Assembly: GCA_009783265.1 (NCBI GenBank)
Contig: WRHM01000001.1
Span: 310,001-374,000, forward strand
Direction of reading: 5' to 3'
Length of the DNA: 64,000 nucleotides
From: Oscillospiraceae bacterium
GTDB taxonomy: Bacteria > Bacillota > Clostridia > Oscillospirales > WRJC01
Below are positions 19,023 to 27,700 of this stretch, piece after piece. Under the pieces are notes generated by a model. It was not told the DNA's origin. It searched no databases and saw nothing but the letters and a program-made list of their open reading frames with translations. The translations under genes and the position numbers were made by a program. The stretch's first letter is position 1; the number at the start of each line of letters is the position of its first letter.

Positions 19023-19129
19023 AAGGCTCCTTTTGAAAGGAGCTGTCAGCGAAGCTGACTGAGGATTGTGATTATCCGGCAATCCCCCCTGCGACTTCGT
19101 CGCTTGTCCCCCTTTCAAAAGAGGGCTTT
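19023..19129. repeat. Palindromic element family B copy in the copA leader
   Basis: Arms AGGCTCCTTTTGAAAGGAG... and ...CCCCCTTTCAAAAGAGGGCTT surround a short spacer with AATCCCCCCTGCGACTTCGT. Reading through it in frame adds about 40 spurious residues to CopA, which is why the later ATG is taken as the start. Confidence 0.8.
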
Positions 19130-19187
19130 GGCTCATAAAATTAACTTTGCGGATTTAAATAATTTCAGAGAGGAATATATAAATAAT

Positions 19188-21320
19188 ATGAATAGGCAAA
19201 TACTTAATATCGGCGGAATGCACTGCGCCGCCTGTGCTCAGAGAGTAGAAAAAACCATAAAAAAATTAGACGGCGTTGAAAACGCGGCGGTCAATCTCGC
19301 CACAGAAAAAGCTTCGGTTTCTTTTGATCCGAAAATAATACGCCTTCCGGATATAAAAAAAGCTGTTGAGACCGCCGGATATAAAATCATTGAACCGGAA
19401 TTGGATAAAAATAACTCAACCGATAAAAAGAAAACTGACGAACAAAATGAAATTAAAACGCTCTGGATAAAATTTATCGTTTCAGCGGTTTTTACCCTGC
19501 CGCTGCTCTATATCGCAATGGTCCCTATGATAAATTTTATAAACCTGCCTTTTTCTTCAGGACTGCATCACATGATGAATAATAATCCTTTGATTTACGC
19601 GCTTAATTGTTTTTTTCTGACTATACCTGTTATAGGCGCGGGATATGAATTTTATACAGTCGGATTTAAGGCACTTATTAAATTAAGCCCTAATATGTCT
19701 TCACTTATCGCGATAAGCACGACTGCGGCTATGTTATACAGCATTTATAATACATATCAGATCGCTATAGGCAATTTAATAGCGGTGGAATCGTTATATT
19801 TTGAATGCGCGTGTGTTATAATAACGCTGATTTTGCTTGGCGAAACGCTTGAGACAGTCGCAAAAGGCAAGACAAGCGAGGCTATTAAAAAACTCATGGA
19901 ACTTGCGCCCAAGACAGCTTTGATTTTCAAAAACGGCACAGAAAAAGAAATCCCGGTTGATGAAGTGCAAATCGGCGATATTATAATCGTCAGACCCGGT
20001 GCGAAAATTCCCGTTGACGGAACAGTTATTGACGGACATACTTCTATTGACGAATCTATGCTAACCGGCGAGAGTATGCCGGCAGATAAAAAATCTGGCG
20101 ATCCCGTATATTCAGCCACAGTCAATTCAACAGGTCAGATAAAATTCAGGGCCGAAAAAATCGGGAGCGATACTGTTCTGGCGCAAATCGTAAAATTAGT
20201 CGAGGACGCGCAGGGCAGTAAAGCCCCAATCGCGAAAACGGCTGATATTGTTTCGGGTTATTTTGTCCCGGTTGTTTGCGTTATTGCGTTACTTGCGGGA
20301 ATGGCATGGTTTTTTATAAAAGGCGGCGACTTAAAATTTGCTTTGCTGACGGCTATATCTGTTCTTGTTATTTCATGCCCGTGTGCGCTTGGGCTTGCAA
20401 CGCCCACAGCGATTATGGTCGGAACGGGCAAAGGCGCGGAAAACGGCATTTTGATTAAAAGCGGCGAGGCACTTCAGACTGCCAGAAAAATCACCATGAT
20501 TCTCTTGGATAAAACAGGCACGATTACAGAAGGCAAACCGGAAGTTGTTAGTGTGGAGGGGGACATAAATATTTTGCAGTTGGCGGCGTCTCTTGAAAGA
20601 TATTCAGAACACCCTATCGCAAAATCGATTTGCGCATATTATACGGGAGAATATCTTGAAGTCAAAGATTTTAAGGCTGTTATCGGGCATGGGGTCGAGG
20701 GAATAATTAACGGCAGAAAAGTCGAGATCACAAGAGGGATAAAAATTTTAATTGACGGCAAATATACCGGACGGGTTATAGTCTCGGATAAGCCTAAATC
20801 AAGCAGCAAAATGGCGGTTGAGAAACTTAAAAATATGGGTATCGAGATTGCTATGATAACGGGCGATAATCGTGAAACAGCGTCAGAAATAGCCGGACAG
20901 GTCGGCATTGACCGCGTGCTTTCCGAAGTTTTGCCGCAGGATAAATCAAATGAAATTAAAAAATTGCAAAGTGAAGGATATACAGTGGCTATGGTGGGCG
21001 ACGGAATCAACGACGCGCCGGCTCTGGCTCAGGCTGACGTTGGCATTGCGATCGGCTCAGGTACGGACGTTGCGATGGAATCGGCTGATATAGTGCTTAT
21101 GCGTTCTGATTTATCAGACGTTGCAGCCGCTATAAATCTCAGCCGCGCAACTATGAGAAACATAAAACAAAATCTGTTCTGGGCGTTTGGATATAATACG
21201 TTATGTATTCCAATAGCGGCGTTTGGCCTGCTGAACCCGATGATTGCGGCTGCGGCAATGTGTTTTTCGGACGTTTCTCTGCTTTTAAACGTGCTTAGGT
21301 TAAAACGATTTAAACTATAA
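19188..21320 (+). CDS. copA: Copper-translocating P-type ATPase
   Basis: Exports Cu(I) across the membrane with ATP. One N-terminal heavy-metal domain carries GMHCAACAQ; then come membrane helices, the TGES actuator motif (MLTGESMP), the ion-binding CPC helix ([11 protein letters not shown]), the phosphorylation site DKTGT, the SEHPIAKS nucleotide-binding motif and [14 protein letters not shown]. The start is the ATG 19188 with AGAGAGG upstream. An earlier frame-open TTG/ATT region lies inside a repeat element and gives low-complexity basic sequence. Length 710 residues. Probably controlled from the divergent HxlR side, but no CopY or CsoR is seen here. Confidence 0.95.
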   Translation: MNRQILNIGGMHCAACAQRVEKTIKKLDGVENAAVNLATEKASVSFDPKIIRLPDIKKAVETAGYKIIEPELDKNNSTDKKKTDEQNEIKTLWIKFIVSAVFTLPLLYIAMVPMINFINLPFSSGLHHMMNNNPLIYALNCFFLTIPVIGAGYEFYTVGFKALIKLSPNMSSLIAISTTAAMLYSIYNTYQIAIGNLIAVESLYFECACVIITLILLGETLETVAKGKTSEAIKKLMELAPKTALIFKNGTEKEIPVDEVQIGDIIIVRPGAKIPVDGTVIDGHTSIDESMLTGESMPADKKSGDPVYSATVNSTGQIKFRAEKIGSDTVLAQIVKLVEDAQGSKAPIAKTADIVSGYFVPVVCVIALLAGMAWFFIKGGDLKFALLTAISVLVISCPCALGLATPTAIMVGTGKGAENGILIKSGEALQTARKITMILLDKTGTITEGKPEVVSVEGDINILQLAASLERYSEHPIAKSICAYYTGEYLEVKDFKAVIGHGVEGIINGRKVEITRGIKILIDGKYTGRVIVSDKPKSSSKMAVEKLKNMGIEIAMITGDNRETASEIAGQVGIDRVLSEVLPQDKSNEIKKLQSEGYTVAMVGDGINDAPALAQADVGIAIGSGTDVAMESADIVLMRSDLSDVAAAINLSRATMRNIKQNLFWAFGYNTLCIPIAAFGLLNPMIAAAAMCFSDVSLLLNVLRLKRFKL

Positions 21321-21326
21321 ATAATA

Positions 21327-21355
21327 TTGACTTGTATATATTTTTCTGATAGAAT
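21327..21355 (+). promoter_or_regulatory. Promoter of the GH5 gene
   Basis: TTGACT at 21327-21332, a 17-bp spacer and TAGAAT at 21350-21355 with an extended -10 TGA. The expected start is near 21362. Confidence 0.75.
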
Positions 21356-21390
21356 TATTTATTATATAAATTATTCAAGGAGATATGTTT

Positions 21391-23115
21391 ATGAAACGTG
21401 TTTTAGCGATGTTATTGATATTGGCGGCCGCGCCGTTTATGCTTTTGTTTTCGTGTAATAACGATTCAAATTCAAGTCAGGACAGTCCTGATAATCCTGA
21501 CGAAAACGGAAAATCCCCGTCCCCTGATGATACAGATATAAATAATACTGTTCCCTCAGAAAATATTACGGATACTCCGGTTATTCAGGAACCGAACGAG
21601 CCTGAACCGCCGTTTGTATTTACTTATGATTTTAACAATAAAACCACAAAACTCCCGACTCCGACTGCGCAAAAGCTTCCGTCGTCATGGAAAGGCTTTA
21701 ATTTGCTCAATATGTTTTATAAAGGCAGCGACGACAGGATTTTTTCGGAAGAAGAATTTAAAATGATGTCGGAATGGGGATTTAATTTCGCGCGAATCCC
21801 AATGGATTACAGGATCTGGATAAAATCGAACGACTGGAACAATATTGACGAATCTATGATAAAACGGATCGACAAAGCCGTTGAATACGGGATAAGATAT
21901 GATATTCACGTATGCCTGAATTTCCACAGGGCTCCCGGGTTTACCGTAGCTTCCCCGCCTGAAGCCGCTGATTTGTGGAAAGATACTGAACCTCAGGAAG
22001 TTTTTGCGGATATGTGGGGCTTTTTAGCCGCGCGCTATAAAAATATCCCGAATGAATATCTCAGTTTTAATCTTGTAAACGAGCCGCCGGATATAGATGA
22101 AAATATATATGCCGAAGTCATGAAAAAAGCCGCCGACGCAATATGGGAACAAGATCCCGATAGGCTTATAATCGCGGACGGGCTGGCTTGGGGGACAAAG
22201 CCGTCGTATATGATTAAAGACCTTGGGATAGCGCAGGCGTCAAGAGGTTATACGCCGACTAATCTTACGCATTATCTGGCTGAATGGATGCCCGGTGCGG
22301 ACAGTTATCCGCTGCCCCAGTGGCCTGTTATTGTGATACCAAAACATTTGTACAGCGCGACAAAACCAGATATGAAATCAGTTTATAGCCCGTATATTAT
22401 CGAACATGACTTTGACGAGGCGTATTATCTTGATATAAACGTCGGAATAGTTTCAAGCGAGGCAAGATTTGCCGCGAAAGCCGACGGCGCAAAAATATAC
22501 GAGCATTTATTTAAAAGCGGCAAAGGCGACGGCGACTGGACTGTTGAAGTATATCGTGAAGAATGGAACGTTTACCAGAATATATTTGACAAAGATTACA
22601 GGATTGAAATTCCCGCCGGCACAAAACTGCTGACTCTTGACGTTACCGAGGGGGACTGGATGACTGTAAACAATATGAAATTTACGCCGGTTTCACCTGA
22701 TTCAACAAGTAAAACTTTTTATGTTACGCCGAACTCTGACGAATGGGGGATAAAAATCCCGGAATTAAAAATCGACGCAAACGGCGAGTTTGTTCTTGAG
22801 GGCGCGGATATACAGGACGGCGCGTGGCTCATGGAAAATTATCTCAAGCCGTGGGAGGATTTAATTAAAAGCGGCGGCGGGGCGATGATAGGCGAATGGG
22901 GAGCGTATAATAAAACCCCGCATGACGTTGTTTTAAAATGGATGAAAGACAATTTAGATAACTTCAAAGAAATCGGCATGGGCTGGGCACTCTGGAATTT
23001 CAACGCGTCTTTCGGGATATTGAACAGCGGCAGGGCCGACGTTGATTACGAAGATTATAACGGGTATGAACTCGACCGCGAAATGCTGGAATTGTTATTG
23101 GAATATGTGGATTAG
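21391..23115 (+). CDS. Secreted GH5-family glycoside hydrolase lipoprotein with inserted domain
   Basis: An extracellular beta-glycanase-type lipoprotein. A signal peptide ends at a lipobox-like FSC, then comes a Pro/Asp/Asn-rich linker of about 60 residues and a GH5 barrel. The acid/base is Glu in LVNEPP (about residue 231) and the nucleophile is Glu in MIGEWGAY (about 502). Roughly 110-130 residues of strand-rich sequence (GDWTVEVYREEWNVY... onward) are inserted between the two, making it longer than a plain GH5 domain. The start is the ATG 21391, 8 nt after AAGGAG; an ATG two codons earlier is too close to it. Cleaved glycan unknown. Confidence 0.87.
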   Translation: MKRVLAMLLILAAAPFMLLFSCNNDSNSSQDSPDNPDENGKSPSPDDTDINNTVPSENITDTPVIQEPNEPEPPFVFTYDFNNKTTKLPTPTAQKLPSSWKGFNLLNMFYKGSDDRIFSEEEFKMMSEWGFNFARIPMDYRIWIKSNDWNNIDESMIKRIDKAVEYGIRYDIHVCLNFHRAPGFTVASPPEAADLWKDTEPQEVFADMWGFLAARYKNIPNEYLSFNLVNEPPDIDENIYAEVMKKAADAIWEQDPDRLIIADGLAWGTKPSYMIKDLGIAQASRGYTPTNLTHYLAEWMPGADSYPLPQWPVIVIPKHLYSATKPDMKSVYSPYIIEHDFDEAYYLDINVGIVSSEARFAAKADGAKIYEHLFKSGKGDGDWTVEVYREEWNVYQNIFDKDYRIEIPAGTKLLTLDVTEGDWMTVNNMKFTPVSPDSTSKTFYVTPNSDEWGIKIPELKIDANGEFVLEGADIQDGAWLMENYLKPWEDLIKSGGGAMIGEWGAYNKTPHDVVLKWMKDNLDNFKEIGMGWALWNFNASFGILNSGRADVDYEDYNGYELDREMLELLLEYVD

Positions 23116-23239
23116 ATAAAAAATTTTTCGCTTTTACAAATTATTAATAGATTAATCCGAAGATTATTCACCGCTTATATTTTTAGGTATGCTATGATAT
23201 AACCAAGGATTACGTAGCCTTGTCAAAAACAAATATAAA

Positions 23240-23253
23240 ATCAGGCGCCTGAT
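23240..23253. promoter_or_regulatory. 14-bp palindrome before the GyrI-like gene
   Basis: ATCAGGCGCCTGAT is a perfect palindrome 27 bp before the ATG, well placed for an operator or an mRNA hairpin. The binding protein is unknown. Confidence 0.4.
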
Positions 23254-23280
23254 AAAATAAAAAAATAATCAGGAGGATTT

Positions 23281-23850
23281 ATGTTAAACGAAAACAACGA
23301 AAAAATTATTGAAACAATAACGATTGAAGGAGTTGACTTTGAAATAATTGAGAAAGCGAAAACATTTTATGCGGGCTCTTATTTTGTCGCTCCCGACCTT
23401 GATTCTGAACCGGATATACAGGCAAGCTGGAAATGGTTTCAGGATAATAAAAATAAAATCACCGACAGTATTACGCCGGATTGTATGATATGCCTCAGCA
23501 TTGATTACGCTCTTGACCGCGAAATAGCGGAAAGACCGTATGCCATGCTCCACGGGCAGGAAACGACTAATCCCAATCAACCGGAGGGCGTTTATGTTCT
23601 GGAAGCCGAACCCACGCTGCTTATAAAAGTAAAAGCCACGGATGCGGCATGGGCATTGACGAAAAAGCTGAACGGATTAGATAATCCGGGGCATCAGGCT
23701 CCGTTGTTTACGCTGATACGCAGTATTTTTGAGGGACCCGAAAATAACTATGCACATAACGGGTGTAAACAAAAAGGAAACGAAGAGGCAGAATATTTTT
23801 ATTTTAACGGAGACCGGTATGTAAGCGTTCCTGTAAAAAGAAAATTATAA
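23281..23850 (+). CDS. GyrI-like / AraC effector-binding domain protein
   Basis: A free-standing 189-residue protein resembling the small-molecule-binding (SOUL/GyrI-like) domain found at the end of BmrR- and AraC-type regulators. The family-like parts are ETITIEGVDFEIIEKAKTFYAGSYF at the start and a final strand, DRYVSVPVKRKL. It has no DNA-binding domain. AGGAGG is close to the ATG, and a perfect palindrome lies upstream. Possible roles are drug or metabolite binding; relatives have also been reported as hydrolases of toxic compounds. Function not certain. Confidence 0.55.
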   Translation: MLNENNEKIIETITIEGVDFEIIEKAKTFYAGSYFVAPDLDSEPDIQASWKWFQDNKNKITDSITPDCMICLSIDYALDREIAERPYAMLHGQETTNPNQPEGVYVLEAEPTLLIKVKATDAAWALTKKLNGLDNPGHQAPLFTLIRSIFEGPENNYAHNGCKQKGNEEAEYFYFNGDRYVSVPVKRKL

Positions 23851-23860
23851 AAATTAATGC

Positions 23861-23889
23861 GTAGGGGCAACCATAAAGGTTGCCCCTAC
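23861..23889. repeat. Family A short copy, convergent terminator position
   Basis: GTAGGGGCAACC-(ATAAA)-GGTTGCCCCTAC is a perfect hairpin between convergent stops of the GyrI-like gene and the TrmH gene. It probably terminates both. Confidence 0.85.
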
Positions 23890-23893
23890 AATA

Positions 23894-24694
23894 TTATTTC
23901 CCGAACCAAAACAGCGCAATGCTTACGGCAATCGGCAAATTCAAAGAATCTATTTTGTCCGTGTGGCTTATAACCACGCTTTTGCCTATGTTTTTATATA
24001 TATTATAATCAAGCCCCGACGCTTCATTCCCGAAAATCAGGGAAAAAATATTATTTTTGTTTAGGATCAATTCATTAAGATTATATTCGCCGTCAAGCAT
24101 AAAAGTATAGATTTCACGATTAATATTTGTAGGGGCGGCCAATGGCCGTCCGTTCGAGGGTATTAATTTTATATCAACGGGCGGACGCGCAATGCGCGCC
24201 CCTACAACAAAATCAATATAATCATTAATCGACGTAAAATATTCTGTGTTCACGTGAAAAAATGCCCCCATTGACGCTCTTATGACTTTGGGGTTATAAC
24301 AATCCGCGCCGTTCCCGATAATTGCTATGTTTTCTATCCCGAACCCGGCGCATGAACGCATTATAGTCCCGAGATTGCCCATATCCGACGGATTATCCAG
24401 AACCACGTGGGATTTATTTTTATCTATCTTTTGATTTCGTTTTTGAAACGCGCCGATAACATAGCAGTTTTCTTTCGGGGATAAAATATTTATGCTTTTT
24501 TGGTTTTCTTCGCATAAAATCTTATGTTTTTCGCACAGATTTTTTATTTTATTGTTTTTATCAATATAAAACGGACTGAATATTATTCTAAAACAATCGT
24601 CCGGTCTGTTTTCCAGCAATTCAATCGTGAGCGATGCTCCGAGCGCGTAAGAATATTCCGAATCTTTTTTGTATGTTTTAAGTTTTGTTTCCAT
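23894..24694 (-). CDS. TrmH/SpoU-family RNA 2'-O-methyltransferase with in-frame family A insertion
   Basis: A knotted SPOUT methyltransferase. The motifs are LDNPSDMGNLGTIMRSC, IFGNEASGLD and the C-terminal LNLPIAVSIALFWF, which form the SAM-binding knot. Residues about 163-190 (VVGARIARPP...RPLAAPTN) are encoded by a 77-bp copy of palindromic element family A (24129-24205), read straight through in frame. The insert lies between the first two knot motifs, in a position where a loop is expected. The N-terminal half is a substrate-binding domain. The exact rRNA or tRNA target is not known. Confidence 0.85.
   Translation of the reverse strand: METKLKTYKKDSEYSYALGASLTIELLENRPDDCFRIIFSPFYIDKNNKIKNLCEKHKILCEENQKSINILSPKENCYVIGAFQKRNQKIDKNKSHVVLDNPSDMGNLGTIMRSCAGFGIENIAIIGNGADCYNPKVIRASMGAFFHVNTEYFTSINDYIDFVVGARIARPPVDIKLIPSNGRPLAAPTNINREIYTFMLDGEYNLNELILNKNNIFSLIFGNEASGLDYNIYKNIGKSVVISHTDKIDSLNLPIAVSIALFWFGK
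24129..24205. repeat. Family A copy inside the TrmH gene
   Basis: GTAGGGGCGGCCAATGGCCG... to ...GCGCGCCCCTAC. Read on the coding strand in frame GTA-GGG-GCG without a stop. Translated as a Pro/Ala/Arg-rich loop. Confidence 0.85.
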
Positions 24695-24703
24695 TTTTAC
24701 CGC

Positions 24704-24747
24704 AAACCCCCGTCACTTCGTGCCGCCCCCTTTCAAAAGGGGGCTTT
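24704..24747. repeat. Family B half-copy between two TrmH genes
   Basis: Only the right half is present (CCCCCGTCACTTCGTGCC, then CCCCCTTTCAAAAGGGGGC). It fills the whole gap between the two minus-strand methylase genes. Confidence 0.75.
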
Positions 24748-25620
24748 TTATTCAGATTTTTTATGTTGCCTGTGGATTTCATACGCCACAACAGTGGCGG
24801 CGGTCTGTGCGGCGAGCGAATGCGAAAAATCTTTCGCATAGGGTATTTTAACTATTTCGCCGGCGTTATTCAAAAAATCCCTCGAGATTCCGCGTTTTTC
24901 CCCGCCTATAATAAAAACAGTCCTGTCATCAAATTTCACGTCGAATATATCGCTGATTTTTATTTTTGAATTTGCGGGAATTTTTTTGTCTATGCAATAT
25001 ATTTTAAATTTTGCGTTCTTTAACAGATTAATTAAATTTATTTTAGCGTTTATATCTTTTTTATTATTTTTATTATTTGAAAAAACGGCGACCGGCATTT
25101 TTGAAAACGTGCCTGTCGAAGCTTTTTCTATTATAGATTCAGAAAATCCAAAATCCCGTTCGGGCAAAATAAGGCCGTCGATTCCCTGAGTATATAAAGC
25201 CCTCGCCGCATATCCGAGATTATACGGGTCTTCTATTCCCTCGATTATCGCAACTGATATATATTTTTGATTTTCCGGCAGTTGCGATATTAATTCTTTA
25301 GGGGATAAAAATTTTCTTTTTGAAGCTATGGCGATAATCCCGCCGTGAGTTTTTCCTATTGAATAAAGTCCGGTATTATTTATATTTTCTTCAAATTCCT
25401 GCATTTCACCGGGAGAAAAATATTCGGTTTCGATATTTTTTCTTTTCGCGGCGTTTAGGATTTTTTGAATATTTTTGTTTTCAACGCCTTGTTTTAGTAT
25501 TATTTTTAATATATTTGAATTATCAGAAAAAAGCGCGCTCAAAACAGATATTGCGCCCTCTAATATTATAGCGTTTGACGAGTTTATTTGATTTATTATG
25601 TTTTCGGCTTTATTTTTCAT
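24748..25620 (-). CDS. Second TrmH/SpoU-family RNA methyltransferase (RlmB-like)
   Basis: SPOUT 2'-O-methyltransferase of 290 residues. Motifs: IEGIEDPYNLGYAARALY, FIIGGEKRGIS and a C-terminal IPYAKDFSHSLAAQTAATVVAYE. In this paralogue the first motif has DPYNLGYAAR instead of DPxNxGxIxR, a mild deviation. The N-terminal 90 residues form the RNA-binding substrate domain. Its start overlaps the end of tsaB by 11 nt, so translation is coupled in the order tsaE-tsaB-trmH-trmH. The target nucleotide is not known. Confidence 0.82.
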   Translation of the reverse strand: MKNKAENIINQINSSNAIILEGAISVLSALFSDNSNILKIILKQGVENKNIQKILNAAKRKNIETEYFSPGEMQEFEENINNTGLYSIGKTHGGIIAIASKRKFLSPKELISQLPENQKYISVAIIEGIEDPYNLGYAARALYTQGIDGLILPERDFGFSESIIEKASTGTFSKMPVAVFSNNKNNKKDINAKINLINLLKNAKFKIYCIDKKIPANSKIKISDIFDVKFDDRTVFIIGGEKRGISRDFLNNAGEIVKIPYAKDFSHSLAAQTAATVVAYEIHRQHKKSE

Positions 25621-26401
25621 TTTTATTTTTCTCTACATACTCCCGTTCTGCCTGAGTTTTTATCAGATACGACGGGGCAAGAGTCCGCGGATGGATTGTT
25701 TTGTTTTGTTTATATTCTTCATACGCTATTTTACACAAAGACGTCGCCGACGGTTTTTTTAATATATCCGGAACCTGCAATTTCCCGTCGAATTTAATTT
25801 CGTTATAACACATCTCCGCTCCGTCTCCGGCAAAGATTATTTTGCGTCCGGAAAATTCGCAGTTAAGCTCAGCTTCAAGCTCGCTTACAGTTATTATCCT
25901 GTCGTTTTTTATATATTGTAGGGGCGCGCATTGCGCGTCCTCCGTACATCTTTTTGCGGACGACCAATGGTCGCCCCTACATGAAAAAACAGCGTTGTAA
26001 ACCTGTTTTCTCCTTGCGTCAATCACCGGTAAAATCAACAGATCGCTTTCGTAATCTTGAAAATTATACGCCAGCGAATAAAGCGAAGATATACTTACGC
26101 AATTTTTATTTTCTTTATTTTCATCGCCTCTATCAAATCCTGTAAATGCAATGCCCTTTACAGTTGATATGCCTATTCTTATTCCCGTAAATGAGCCGGG
26201 ACCATGAGAAACCGCGAACAAATCTATTTCTTCGAGTAAAACTCCCGCGCATTTTAAAGTATAATCAATCATCGGCATGAGATTTTCACTGTGCGATATT
26301 TTACTGTAAGCCTGCATTTCACATAAAATATTATCTCCGTCAAACCCCATAACGGCAGTCGAAGCTGTTTTAGTAGTTGTATCAATACCAAGTATCAGCA
26401 T
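25610..26401 (-). CDS. tsaB: tRNA threonylcarbamoyladenosine biosynthesis protein TsaB with in-frame element
   Basis: A partner of TsaD in making t6A37 of ANN-decoding tRNAs. The ASKHA-fold start MLILGIDTTTKTASTAV and the signature SHGPGSFTGIRIG are intact. Residues about 141-162 (CRGDHWSSAKRC...CAPL) come from a 63-bp family A palindrome (25918-25980), exactly 21 codons, read through without a stop. A family member without it would be about 240 residues. It sits 1 bp after tsaE on the same strand. Expected to be essential, so the insert should be tolerated. Confidence 0.92.
   Translation of the reverse strand: MLILGIDTTTKTASTAVMGFDGDNILCEMQAYSKISHSENLMPMIDYTLKCAGVLLEEIDLFAVSHGPGSFTGIRIGISTVKGIAFTGFDRGDENKENKNCVSISSLYSLAYNFQDYESDLLILPVIDARRKQVYNAVFSCRGDHWSSAKRCTEDAQCAPLQYIKNDRIITVSELEAELNCEFSGRKIIFAGDGAEMCYNEIKFDGKLQVPDILKKPSATSLCKIAYEEYKQNKTIHPRTLAPSYLIKTQAEREYVEKNKNEK
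25918..25980. repeat. Family A copy inside tsaB
   Basis: GTAGGGGCGCGCATTGCGCG... to ...GACCAATGGTCGCCCCTAC, 63 bp. Read in a different frame (xGT-AGG-GGC) from the copies in thrC and the TrmH gene. Confidence 0.88.
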
Positions 26402-26402
26402 G

Positions 26403-26891
26403 TTAATCCCTCAGCCTCTCAAAAACAATTTTTCGTTGATTTTCATCTCCGGCTAATTTTATAAATTTAATCTTAACAGTATTCTCGTCAAAAAAATCCG
26501 CGATTTTTTCAAACCATTCAATTATTATTATTTTTTCGCCCAATTCTTCAAGATAATCATAAAACCCGACAGATAACAAATCTTCTTCTGAATTTATCCT
26601 GTACATATCAAAATGCAGGATTTTTTTGTTTGCAGGGCGCGACGCCCCCGGCGCGACGCCGTTATGAAAATCATTTATTTTATATTCGTTCACAAGAGAA
26701 AACGTCGGGCTTGTGACCCTTGATTCCGGCGAAAAAAATTTAGCCAATCCCCTCGTAAACGCAGTCTTGCCCGCGCCCAAATCGCCATATAACGCGATTA
26801 TATCGCCGAAGTCCATTTTGTTTTCTTTTGCGAGATTATACGCGATATTTTCTGTTTCGCGTTCGCTTTTTGATATAAATATTTCAGGCAT
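26403..26891 (-). CDS. tsaE: tRNA t6A biosynthesis ATPase TsaE with in-frame element
   Basis: The ATPase of the TsaBDE complex. The Walker A motif GDLGAGKTAFTRGL lies near residue 36, TSPTFSLVNEY follows, then HFDMYRI and a late IIIEWFEK. Between VNEY and HFDMYRI, where relatives have only a few residues, there is an extra stretch NGVAPGASRPANKK (about 77-90). It is encoded by GC-rich DNA at 26632-26660 that matches the left arm of family A (compare 4151). Overlapping translation with tsaB (1-bp gap) is likely. Length 162 residues. Confidence 0.92.
   Translation of the reverse strand: MPEIFISKSERETENIAYNLAKENKMDFGDIIALYGDLGAGKTAFTRGLAKFFSPESRVTSPTFSLVNEYKINDFHNGVAPGASRPANKKILHFDMYRINSEEDLLSVGFYDYLEELGEKIIIIEWFEKIADFFDENTVKIKFIKLAGDENQRKIVFERLRD
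26632..26660. repeat. Family A half-element inside tsaE
   Basis: GCAGGGCGCGACGCCCCCGG and on to GCGCGACGCCG, close to the left arm of the full copy at 4151-4239 and to the half copy at 53864-53896. In frame with tsaE. Confidence 0.65.
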
Positions 26892-26927
26892 AATATTTCT
26901 TTGTCCTGTTGATTTCTATATTTTTAT

Positions 26928-26954
26928 AAGGGCGACCGCGAGGGTCGCCCCTAC
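26928..26954. repeat. Family A short copy between GNAT and tsaE
   Basis: A GGGCGACC-(GCGAG)-GGTCGCCC hairpin ending in CTAC. It lies just after the GNAT gene's stop-distal side, before tsaE's start region on the minus strand map. Confidence 0.8.
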
Positions 26955-26972
26955 TTATTGAGTACAAGCCAA

Positions 26973-27512
26973 CTATTTCAAATCCTGTCTTATCATGCTG
27001 TATAGTATTGAATCTACTATTGTTCCGTCTTTGTTTGCAAAATCCTGCCGTAATGTGCCCTCATATTTCATGCCCGCTTTTGACATTACTCTACCAGAAG
27101 CCGGATTATCCGCCTGATGCCCGCCTGATATTCTGTTAAATCCCACTTCGAGTATCAAAAAAGGCAACAAACACGCTACAGCCTCAGTCATATAGCCTTT
27201 GTTTCTTTTGTTGATAGCCATTTGATAACCGATTACACATGAGCGGGTATTATCATCATAATCGAAAAATACCACTTCACCTATAAAATCACCGCTGTGT
27301 TTTTCTACAATGACCCAGTAATATTTATCTATTGACGAAAAATATTCGATTCTTTCTTTCAACGATTCAACTTGTTTCTGTGAAACAGGTTTTCCGGATT
27401 CAATGATTTCTCTCTCATAATATACAGGAGCGTAATTTTTTACATCGTCAACATAAAGTTTCCTCAAAATCAATCTTTCTGTTTCAAGTGTTTTCGTTCC
27501 GATATGGTTCAT
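26973..27512 (-). CDS. GNAT N-acetyltransferase, RimJ/RimL type
   Basis: Moves an acetyl group from acetyl-CoA to an amine. The opening ETERLILRKL and the acetyl-CoA-binding segment IGYQMAINKRNKGYMTEAV are typical of the RimJ/RimL group that acts on protein N-termini or small molecules. Length 179 residues is normal. It is preceded by a highly structured 188-bp spacer. The substrate is not known. Confidence 0.85.
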   Translation of the reverse strand: MNHIGTKTLETERLILRKLYVDDVKNYAPVYYEREIIESGKPVSQKQVESLKERIEYFSSIDKYYWVIVEKHSGDFIGEVVFFDYDDNTRSCVIGYQMAINKRNKGYMTEAVACLLPFLILEVGFNRISGGHQADNPASGRVMSKAGMKYEGTLRQDFANKDGTIVDSILYSMIRQDLK

Positions 27513-27565
27513 AAATAACAGTTTCTCACTTTCAAATTATATATTATTAATATTATTAATTTGAA

Positions 27566-27651
27566 GCAAAGCCAACTATAATTATCAGCGACAATTATTT
27601 TATTCTCCATGCAACCGTCGCTAACAAGCCTGTAATTGGCTTTGCATGGAG
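27566..27651 (-). ncRNA. Structured spacer with mutually exclusive stems
   Basis: Between fhs and the GNAT gene. GCAAAGCCAA (27566-27575) can pair with TTGGCTTTGC (27636-27645), enclosing AGCGAC (27587-27592) with GTCGCT (27617-27622). Alternatively CTCCATGCAA (27605-27614) pairs with TTGCATGGAG (27642-27651). The shared bases 27642-27645 make the two folds exclusive, as in attenuators. It could equally be a decayed mobile palindrome. The strand is assigned from the flanking genes. Confidence 0.4.
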
Positions 27652-27700
27652 CAAATTTTGAAGAGCATTCGTCTGAACATATATATTTTCTCCTTGAAAA

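Larger units (their letters stand above)
18841..19187. other. Divergent HxlR/copA regulatory gap
   Basis: It holds, in order, the HxlR ribosome-binding site, the TAGTA/TACTA inverted repeat (18884-18903), the copA promoter (18924-18951) and a family B palindromic element (19023-19129). No gene fits in it. Confidence 0.65.

Noticed and set aside
19068..19187. N-terminal extension of CopA from an earlier start at 19068
   Set aside because: The first 40 residues are translated from a family B palindrome and a Shine-Dalgarno-supported ATG at 19188 fits the family start.
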